DNA of 7,873 nt from a bacterium (GTDB taxonomy: Bacteria > Actinomycetota > Acidimicrobiia > Spongiisociales > UBA11373), in NCBI GenBank assembly GCA_013202595.1, contig JABMPV010000193.1, forward strand, positions 1-7,873. Direction: 5' to 3'. Numbering within the stretch: the first letter of the stretch is position 1; each line of letters opens with the position of its first letter. A program made the position numbers and the translations under genes. Of the stretch, positions 1 through 4,858 are shown in pieces. The notes under the pieces were generated by a model, which saw only the letters and a list, made by a program, of their open reading frames with translations, did not search any database and had not been told where the DNA came from.

Positions 1-19
1 AGTCGTCAGTCGTCAGTCG
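1..19. repeat. Short 7-bp tandem repeat at the left edge
   Basis: The unit agtcgtc occurs twice in a row and is followed by a partial third copy (agtcg). It begins at the first base of the window, so the array may continue further left. It is downstream of the cupin gene stop and lies in no gene I can support. Possibly just a short simple repeat. Confidence 0.5.
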
Positions 20-28
20 AATCGTTGC

Positions 29-42
29 GCAGGGGCGCCTGC
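29..42 (-). terminator. Possible hairpin downstream of the cupin gene
   Basis: GCAGG and CCTGC form a perfect 5-bp stem around a 4-base loop. It lies about 80 bases past the cupin stop on the minus strand. There is no T-run after it, so it is at best a weak, tail-less terminator. The rest of 1-124 shows no gene. Confidence 0.2.
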
Positions 43-124
43 CCGCGTCGCTGCGAGAGGCCGCGCGGTTTCACTTGCATTGTTGAGTGAGACCCGGAGT
101 GGCGCCCTGTTCGCCTCCGCCTGA

Positions 125-595
125 TCAGGCTTCGGGGGCCCACCAGCGATCGATGTCGGCTGAGCGAAGCGGGTCGGCGTCGGCGAGGAGTTCCTTCATT
201 CCATAACGTGGTGGCGAGAAGATATCGATGACGCGACAGGCCTCGTCGAAAGTGCGGCCCGCGTGGGGGATGTCGGGCGGCATCACGATCACATCGCCCG
301 GCTTCACGATCTGGGTGATGTCTCCGACAGTGAACTCCATGTGGCCTTCCCGGATGATGCTGACCTGCTCCTCGGGATGGGTATGCGGAGGGAAGCCACT
401 GTTGGCAGGGAACGTCACGAAGTTCAGCGATGTGTTCTCGTTGAACACGGGGCAGAAGATGACCCCGTCTGCGATCTCGTACTTCGGGTAGTCGTCCTGA
501 TGGACGATCGACGCACCGGACGGGTCGAACGTGCCCGCCACGATCTCGGAGACCTCGAAGAAGGGTTTGGCGGAGTCGTCGGAATTGCCTGACAT
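125..595 (-). CDS. Small single-domain cupin protein
   Basis: This is a 156-residue protein with one cupin beta-barrel domain at about residues 45-130. Cupin motif 1 is clear: G67, the metal-binding pair H71-x-H73, a glutamate at 75/76 and G84. Motif 2 follows as G100-D, the PP turn at 106-107 and the last metal-ligand histidine H111. Three His plus a Glu normally hold Fe, Mn, Ni or Zn. Cupins this size may be dioxygenases, isomerases, sugar-binding or regulatory proteins, and nothing here picks the reaction. There is no signal peptide, so it is probably cytoplasmic. I chose the ATG at 595 because GAGAGG lies 6 bases upstream. A longer frame to 655 exists, but its first 20 residues look unlike the family and it would include a possible promoter. 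The gene follows the TerB-like gene on the same strand after 70 bases. Family sure, function unknown. Confidence 0.88.
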   Translation of the reverse strand: MSGNSDDSAKPFFEVSEIVAGTFDPSGASIVHQDDYPKYEIADGVIFCPVFNENTSLNFVTFPANSGFPPHTHPEEQVSIIREGHMEFTVGDITQIVKPGDVIVMPPDIPHAGRTFDEACRVIDIFSPPRYGMKELLADADPLRSADIDRWWAPEA

Positions 596-627
596 CGCTG
601 GCCTCTCTGATCGGTTGGTTACGAGCG

Positions 628-655
628 ACGCTACCACCGGTCGAAGTGACCCCAA
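628..655 (-). promoter_or_regulatory. Possible sigma-70-type promoter for the cupin gene
   Basis: On the minus strand TTGGGG (650-655) and TAGCGT (628-633) are separated by 16 bases. They resemble -35 and TANNNT -10 elements and would start transcription about 25 bases before the chosen cupin ATG. In GC-rich DNA such matches arise by chance, so this is weak. It is consistent with the short cupin start and with independent expression from the gene upstream. Confidence 0.25.
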
Positions 656-665
656 CCGGCACTGG

Positions 666-905
666 TCAGGCAGCGAGGCGGAGTCTGAGGTCGGCCCACT
701 CCTCTGGTGATGGTGGCCGATTGGCGTCCAGCCATCGCCCGAGCGTCTCGCTGCACGAAACGTCCACGTCGCTCTCTCTGATGAGCGCCATGCACACGGC
801 TGCGATCTCGATGTCGGTCAACTCGCCGTCCGCCCAGGCCTCGGTTATGAGTGGGATCAGCGGAGCGAGTCGATCGTCGTGGGTGCTGGTGTTGTTCGTC
901 GTCAT
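666..905 (-). CDS. Small TerB-like helical protein
   Basis: This 79-residue acidic protein has no membrane segment or signal peptide. Residues 13-45 form an amphipathic helix pair with the pattern EAWADGELTDIE (22-33). The central DGxLxxxE is typical of TerB/DUF533-type domains, where acidic residues between helices bind metal. A full TerB domain is about 120-150 residues, so this is at most the first half of the fold, or a short stand-alone relative. The C-terminal part (54-79) looks helical, with a PPSPEEW turn at 64-70. The ATG at 905 is well supported: AGGAGG sits 6 bases upstream. An overlapping ATG at 909 is out of frame. The gene precedes the cupin gene on the same strand, but the 70-base gap leaves co-transcription open. 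The TerB link rests on one short motif and is tentative; the gene itself looks real. Confidence 0.75.
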   Translation of the reverse strand: MTTNNTSTHDDRLAPLIPLITEAWADGELTDIEIAAVCMALIRESDVDVSCSETLGRWLDANRPPSPEEWADLRLRLAA

Positions 906-957
906 TCATGACCTCCTGCCACAACAACGACCGACCTCAAGCAATCAGACGCACGAT

Positions 958-973
958 TGTCGGGGATCCGACA
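958..973 (-). terminator. Perfect 6-bp stem hairpin, terminator or operator
   Basis: TGTCGG and CCGACA are perfect inverted arms around a 4-base loop. It lies 28 bases past the stop of the short minus-strand frame at 1001 and 53 bases upstream of the TerB-like start. It could end transcription of the small frame or act as a protein-binding dyad upstream of the TerB-like gene. No T-run follows on the minus strand, so it is not a classical intrinsic terminator. Confidence 0.35.
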
Positions 974-1000
974 CTGTGCCGTTCGGGGCCGGAATGGGAT

Positions 1001-1132
1001 TCACCCAACGAACAGGGCCTTGATGGTCTCAGGGGCCCTGAAGACGCCATGGACCTTGATCGACTCGATCGTCTGACGCTCCAGATCCTCATCCACGTCT
1101 GATCCGATGTGGAGCATCCCGATGACCTTCAC
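1001..1132 (-). CDS. Short unidentified open frame, small gene or gene remnant
   Basis: A 43-codon frame runs from a GTG at 1132 to a TGA at 1001. An ATG at 1117 would give 38 residues. Counting the 38 codons from that ATG, G or C occupies 24 first, 12 second and 30 third positions, the profile of real coding DNA in a GC-rich genome. The predicted product starts with a beta-strand-like stretch (VKVIGMLHIG), then an acidic helix (SDVDEDLERQTIESIK), then HGVFRAPETIKALFVG. I recognise no family. Ribosome sites are weak: only AAGG, 8 bases before the ATG. The frame stays open upstream of the GTG for 23 codons, of which only the nearest look coding, so this may be the 3' end of a decayed gene rather than an intact small one. 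A hairpin follows the stop. It is divergent from the pilin. Confidence 0.4.
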   Translation of the reverse strand: MKVIGMLHIGSDVDEDLERQTIESIKVHGVFRAPETIKALFVG

Positions 1133-1250
1133 CGAGATCCGCGACTCGAGAGACCGGTCGGAACTGCAGGAGCATCTGTTCAGCCTGCGGCGACACTCGA
1201 TTCAAGGTTTGTGGCCCGATCCGCCGATGCAGGGGGTGGGAGAAATTCCC

Positions 1251-1403
1251 ATGCTACTGCACATCCGAGACGAGACCGGGGCGACGATGGTCGAGTACAG
1301 CTTCATGCTGGCATTCGTGTTCATAGCCGCCATGCTCGCCGTTCAGGCGTTCGGTGGTTCCGTGCTGAGCCTGTTCCAGACGGCCGTCGACGTCGTTCCG
1401 TAG
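1251..1403 (+). CDS. Flp/Fap-type (type IVb) prepilin
   Basis: This 50-residue protein is a typical Flp pilin precursor. A short charged leader (MLLHIRDETG) ends in the glycine recognised by TadV-like prepilin peptidases. Residue 11 becomes the new N-terminus, placing Glu15-Tyr16 at mature positions 5 and 6, the Flp hallmark. A single hydrophobic segment follows (about residues 16-42), then a short tail ending in VVP; the mature chain is about 40 residues. Such pilins are inserted in the inner membrane, cleaved and assembled into Tad pili for adhesion or secretion. The ATG at 1251 is chosen because GGGAGA lies 7 bases upstream and the leader has the expected length. A longer frame from 1107 would add 48 residues foreign to the family. 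No tad/rcp assembly gene is in the window; the pilin stands alone between minus-strand genes. Confidence 0.9.
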   Translation: MLLHIRDETGATMVEYSFMLAFVFIAAMLAVQAFGGSVLSLFQTAVDVVP

Positions 1404-1439
1404 GCGATCCTGGATCCGCCACCGGGTCGGGCCGACCGG
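1403..1439. terminator. Two adjacent hairpins between convergent genes
   Basis: Immediately after the pilin stop, 1403-1420 can fold into a 7-bp stem with one bulged base and a 3-base loop (GGCGATC with GATCCGCC). A second hairpin at 1422-1439 pairs CC and GGTCG with CGACC and GG, also with one bulge. Neither has a T-run. The spacer lies between the convergent ends of the pilin (1403) and the PLP-enzyme gene (1481), so a two-way, tail-less terminator is reasonable but unproven. Confidence 0.4.
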
Positions 1440-1480
1440 GCACGGCACTTCCGACGCGCCCGGCAACGCGATCCGGTCGC

Positions 1481-2710
1481 CTACCGGAGTGCTGCGTCCA
1501 ACTCGCCCAGGTCGTCGCCGATCACGGGGACGTCGGGCAGGTATCCGGCGGTCGCTCCCACGTCCTTGAGACCGCTCGACGTTCCGATGGCCACGACCGG
1601 TGCACCAGGATCCAGATCGCCGTCGACCAGCATGCGCTCCAGCGCCGGGAGGATCACCGCTGCCGATGCCTCCTGATAGAGGCCTTCCTCCGAGGCGATT
1701 CGGCGCTGAGCGGCGAGGATCTCCGAGTCGTCTCCCACGACGATCGCCCGGCCGCTGCTCTCTCGAATCGCGTCGAGTCCCTGGCGGGTGGCCACGGTGC
1801 CTGCGATGGAGAAGGCGACGCTCGGCCGGCCGTCGACGCTCACCGGTGCATCGGCGCCGTCGACCAGCGACGCCGAGTAGGGGCCGAGCGGCTCCACAGC
1901 GATCATCCTGGGAAGCCGATCGATCCGCCCCAGCGCCAGAAGATCGGTGAAACCCCTGTGGATCCCCATGAGGCCGTCCCCGTAGGCGATCGGCACCAGC
2001 ACTGCCTGGGGCGCCTCACCCAGATCCTCGACGATCTCATACGCGATGGTCTTGTAGCCATCCACACCGAACGGATTGGATCCGACCGGCGGATCGGCGA
2101 GACCCGACAGTGGCACCCAACCTCTGTCCGCCACTGCCTGTCTCATCAGCGACCAGCGCTCGGCAGGTTGGTGCACTGCGACCACCTCGGCGCCGAGCAC
2201 CTGCATGAGCACCTTCATGGTCTCGGGCACCGACACCATGGTGATGGCGACGCAGCGCAGTCCGGCCGCAGTCGCATACGCAGCAGAAGCCGCTCCGTGA
2301 TTGCCCGTCGTCCCGACGACGACGGTGTCCGAACCGTCCGCTCGCGCCCTGGTCACGGCGACGGCGGCCAGGCGGTCCTTGTAGGACCAGGTCGGCCCCC
2401 TCGTCTCGTCCTTCAGGAACAGGGCATCCAGACCCAGCGACGGCCCGATCCTGGTCATCGGGAGAAGTGGTGTGTCTCCCTCACCGAGGCTGACGGGGAC
2501 ATCGCCCTCGTCGAGGGGCAGGAGGCGGCGATGCCGGAACAGACCGGGCGCATCGCCATCGACACTGAGATCGGCCGACAGGTCATAGACGGGATGGACA
2601 TTCATCGGCACGCTCTCTGCCGTGCAGGACGGGCATCCGGCGAAGGCGGCCAGGCGGCCCACCACCGTGTTGCAGCGCGAGCAGGAGAGTCTTCCGGTCC
2701 AGGCGGTCAT
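1481..2710 (-). CDS. Threonine-synthase-like PLP-dependent enzyme
   Basis: This 409-residue fold-type II PLP enzyme resembles ThrC, which converts O-phosphohomoserine to threonine. It opens with a four-cysteine zinc ribbon (C10, C13, C26, C29), seen in some ThrC relatives. GEGDTPLLP (76-84) is the ThrC-type entry motif, and SYKDR (109-113) carries the PLP-binding lysine K111. GTTGNHG (133-139) is the cofactor/substrate loop, and GTSSGLKD (376-383) matches the C-terminal TGHGLKD-type motif. The mid-protein phosphate-binding stretch reads VPIAYGDGL, not the usual Gly/Asn-rich form, so the substrate may differ. The start at 2710 is chosen because it gives a 4-base ATGA overlap with the M24 gene; upstream extension to 2836 has no domain character. 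It is the last gene of the six-gene operon. With catabolic partners and no hom or thrB nearby, it is more likely a pathway-specific lyase or synthase than housekeeping ThrC (inference). Threonine dehydratase-like or diaminopropionate lyase-like chemistry is possible. Confidence 0.88.
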   Translation of the reverse strand: MTAWTGRLSCSRCNTVVGRLAAFAGCPSCTAESVPMNVHPVYDLSADLSVDGDAPGLFRHRRLLPLDEGDVPVSLGEGDTPLLPMTRIGPSLGLDALFLKDETRGPTWSYKDRLAAVAVTRARADGSDTVVVGTTGNHGAASAAYATAAGLRCVAITMVSVPETMKVLMQVLGAEVVAVHQPAERWSLMRQAVADRGWVPLSGLADPPVGSNPFGVDGYKTIAYEIVEDLGEAPQAVLVPIAYGDGLMGIHRGFTDLLALGRIDRLPRMIAVEPLGPYSASLVDGADAPVSVDGRPSVAFSIAGTVATRQGLDAIRESSGRAIVVGDDSEILAAQRRIASEEGLYQEASAAVILPALERMLVDGDLDPGAPVVAIGTSSGLKDVGATAGYLPDVPVIGDDLGELDAALR

Positions 2711-3855
2711 GCAGGGATCACCCTCATGCCCCGGTCGATATGTGTGAGCAGGTCGTAGCCATCGGTCGTCACCACCAGCGTGTCCTCCACCATCATCCCT
2801 CCCCATCCGATCTCGTAGTACGGCGTCTCGAGGCACAGCACCATGCCTGCCGCGAGAACGTGGTCCGCTCCGGCAGGGGCCACCGAAGGGGGTTCGTAAA
2901 CCGACGACCCGATGCCGTGTCCGCAGTGATGTCTCCTGTACGGCTTGATCCCACCGGCCTCGACGGCTGCCACCGCAACGTCGAAGAGGTGACCTCCGGT
3001 CACACCCGCCCGGAACACCTCCAATTGGGCCTCCTCGCCGGCCAGGATCGCTGCGTAGCGATCGTTCTGCAGCCGATCGGGTGCCCCCACCACCGCAGTC
3101 CGGCCCACGTCCGACCAGTACCCGTCCACGGTGCAGCCGACGTCGAGGCGCACCAGGTCGCCGGGGCGCAGCATCCGTTCGGTAGCTCTCGAGTCGCTGA
3201 GAGCGCTCCGCTCCCCCGACGTCACCACGACAAACCTGGGCATGCCGCCGCCGTTGGTCATGGTGGAAGCGACTATCCGGGCCAGGTCGCGCTCGGTCGC
3301 CCCGGGAGCGGCCCCATCGATTGCCGCCTCGATGCCCTTCTCGGCGAGATGAGCGGCGGCGCCCAGGAGTTCGACCTCACCCGGGAGTTTGACACTGCGA
3401 ACCCGCGCCATCCATGCGCCGGCGTCGGCGACCCTGTCGGGGTCGGGCAGCGCACTCGCAGCGTCCGAACCGGGGAGGACTGCCCCGTCCACGCCGACGA
3501 TGCCCGACACAGATGAACACGCTGCACGGAGCGCCGAGCCGAAGTCCGGGTGCTGATCGGCGGCCGAGACCGCTGGGTGGGAACCGTCGGGGCCCTCGAA
3601 GAAGAACCTTCCGTAGGCCTCGAGACGGACCGGGTGCTCCGAGATCGCCCCTGCGTCGGCAGCGGGGGCTGCGACCGCCACGTCGTCGGCCGTCACCACG
3701 GCCGCCATCCTGTGGCTGCTGAAGATGTCGCCCGCCACACTGCGGTACCCGGTGGCGTACCCCACGTTCTCGGGGACGCCCAGCACCAGTGCGTCGAATG
3801 GCGAGTCGGCCATGTGCTCCCTCAGGCGAGCCAGCGTGGCTTCAGCCAGCATCAT
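2707..3855 (-). CDS. M24-family metallohydrolase (Xaa-Pro peptidase/creatinase fold)
   Basis: This 382-residue protein has the two-domain layout of prolidase and creatinase: a creatinase-type N-terminal domain (about 8-140) and a pita-bread catalytic domain (about 155-375). All five usual dinuclear-metal ligands are visible: D238 (RLDVG), D249 (WSDVGRT), H313 (CGHGIG), E343 (LETPYY) and E357 (VEDTLV). The family includes Xaa-Pro peptidases but also amidinohydrolases such as creatinase and ectoine hydrolase, and even a DMSP lyase. In many peptidase members a histidine follows the GxxSAL segment; here that stretch is SGERSALSDSR (213-223) with no histidine, hinting at a non-peptidase substrate (inference). 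No signal peptide, so cytoplasmic. Coupled by ATGA overlaps to both neighbours. The start is ambiguous: ATGATG at 3855/3852, with GGAGG 4 bases before the first ATG and 7 before the second. Fold certain, substrate unknown. Confidence 0.9.
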   Translation of the reverse strand: MMLAEATLARLREHMADSPFDALVLGVPENVGYATGYRSVAGDIFSSHRMAAVVTADDVAVAAPAADAGAISEHPVRLEAYGRFFFEGPDGSHPAVSAADQHPDFGSALRAACSSVSGIVGVDGAVLPGSDAASALPDPDRVADAGAWMARVRSVKLPGEVELLGAAAHLAEKGIEAAIDGAAPGATERDLARIVASTMTNGGGMPRFVVVTSGERSALSDSRATERMLRPGDLVRLDVGCTVDGYWSDVGRTAVVGAPDRLQNDRYAAILAGEEAQLEVFRAGVTGGHLFDVAVAAVEAGGIKPYRRHHCGHGIGSSVYEPPSVAPAGADHVLAAGMVLCLETPYYEIGWGGMMVEDTLVVTTDGYDLLTHIDRGMRVIPA

Positions 3856-4856
3856 GCGTCCTCCCCGAACCTCGAGATGACCCCTTCGGAGAACGCCGTC
3901 ATCTGATCGAGCGTCTCGTCAACGGTGTCGGCCGCAAACAGCAGGCCGGCCAGCGTCCCGACCCCGGAATCGGCGTAGGCGGCCACCCGTTCACACACTT
4001 CGTCGGCGGTCCCGATGAGATTCCTCGCAGCGAGATCGTCGTCGAGTCTCCCCTTCATGGTCGACTCGCTCAGTGAGGTGAGGTGGGTATGCACCTGCGA
4101 CGACATGAATCGGTCGATCGCCTCGCCCCTGGAGTCGCCGATGGCAACTGCGACCTGGAGCGCCGGTTCGAACCGGTCGACCAGCGAACCGCCTGCGATC
4201 TCGGTGATCTCATCGAGGCCCTCCCGGTACTCAGCCGTGGTGAGACATGCCGGAAGCCATCCACCCACTCCTGCGGCCCGATGCCGGGACCCGGGTGAGT
4301 TCCCACCCGACAGGATGGGAAGGGGATCCTGCAGGGGTTTCGGGTTGCTCTCGAGATCGTCGAACGAGACGTACTTGCCCGAGAACGAGCCGCGCCGCTC
4401 GCCGAACAGGATCGCAAGCGATTTGAGGAATTCACCCGCGTGATCGCCCCGGTGCATGCCCACTCCCGGGTAGAGGGCTTCGAACTCTTCGCGATACGCC
4501 CCGATACCGACGCCGAGGACCATCCGCCCGCCGGAGAGATGGTCGAGGGTCGCCGCCTGCTTGGCCACATGGGCCGGGTGGCGGAACGACATCACTGTCA
4601 CCGCGGTGGCCAGGCGGATTCGCTCAGTGCGGGCAGCGACGAACGCCAGGTAGGTGAAGGGGTCCCAGAACCGGGGAGGGTCGGCGAACTCCTCACGAAC
4701 GTATTGCTGGGTGCTGACGTGATCGTTGCCCCAGATCGACTCGAACCCGAGCCGCTCGGCTTCGACCGCTAGATGGACGGCCTCGGCAGCATCTGCATAC
4801 GGGACGGGATACATCATCCCCTCCGTTGCGGTGGGGACCCCGAGGCCGAATCTCAT
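3852..4856 (-). CDS. LLM-class (luciferase-like) oxidoreductase, probably F420-dependent
   Basis: This 334-residue single-domain TIM barrel belongs to the bacterial luciferase-like family. The N-terminus MRFGLGVP is the first barrel strand, WGNDH (42-46) is the strand-2 motif, and ERIRLATAV (78-86) is strand 3. DHLSGGR (105-111) with LGVGIG (114-119) is the family signature. PILSGG (180-185) is the phosphate-binding loop region, and IGTADEV (281-287) with a helix closes the barrel. The overall pattern resembles actinobacterial F420-dependent members more than FMN/FMNH2 monooxygenases, but the cofactor cannot be settled by eye. Such enzymes oxidise alcohols, reduce C=N or C=C bonds, or (FMN types such as RutA) open N-heterocyclic rings. 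It starts 2 bases after the Mo-subunit stop, with GAGGAG 8 bases upstream of the ATG. The operon suggests it acts on the Mo hydroxylase product or a later intermediate (inference). Confidence 0.9.
   Translation of the reverse strand: MRFGLGVPTATEGMMYPVPYADAAEAVHLAVEAERLGFESIWGNDHVSTQQYVREEFADPPRFWDPFTYLAFVAARTERIRLATAVTVMSFRHPAHVAKQAATLDHLSGGRMVLGVGIGAYREEFEALYPGVGMHRGDHAGEFLKSLAILFGERRGSFSGKYVSFDDLESNPKPLQDPLPILSGGNSPGSRHRAAGVGGWLPACLTTAEYREGLDEITEIAGGSLVDRFEPALQVAVAIGDSRGEAIDRFMSSQVHTHLTSLSESTMKGRLDDDLAARNLIGTADEVCERVAAYADSGVGTLAGLLFAADTVDETLDQMTAFSEGVISRFGEDA
3860..3864 (-). promoter_or_regulatory. Ribosome site that bears on the M24 start
   Basis: GGAGG is followed by ACGC and then ATGATG. 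Spacing is 4 bases to the first ATG (3855) and 7 to the second (3852). The second has the better spacing and would change the junction with the upstream gene from a 4-base ATGA overlap to a 1-base TGATG overlap. The proteins differ by one Met. Confidence 0.6.
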
Positions 4857-4858
4857 TG

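Larger units (their letters stand above)
906..1250. other. Region between the TerB-like gene and the pilin
   Basis: These 345 bases separate two divergent genes. From left to right they hold the TerB-like gene's ribosome site (912-917), a perfect hairpin (958-973), a short minus-strand open frame (1001-1132) and about 118 bases leading to the pilin start. In that last stretch I find no convincing -10 element for the pilin; it has a GGGAGA ribosome site at 1238-1243. An open frame continues upstream of the pilin on the plus strand to an ATG at 1107, but its translation does not look like a protein domain. Confidence 0.6.

Noticed and set aside
6..662. 218-codon minus-strand open frame overlapping the cupin gene
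   Set aside because: Arg-rich translation in another frame of a gene whose cupin motifs are intact.
1026..1045. Imperfect palindrome around gtctcaggggccctgaagac
   Set aside because: It has a single-base centre and lies inside the likely coding part of the short frame; chance palindromes are common in GC-rich DNA.
1107..1250. N-terminal extension of the pilin to the ATG at 1107
   Set aside because: Flp prepilins have short leaders; the extension has no recognisable character, while ATG 1251 has a well-spaced ribosome site and a normal leader.
1109..2758. 549-codon plus-strand open frame antisense to the PLP enzyme
   Set aside because: Its translation is rich in Arg, His, Asp and Gly with no domain pattern, and it lies opposite a gene with clear PLP motifs; it is a high-GC shadow frame.
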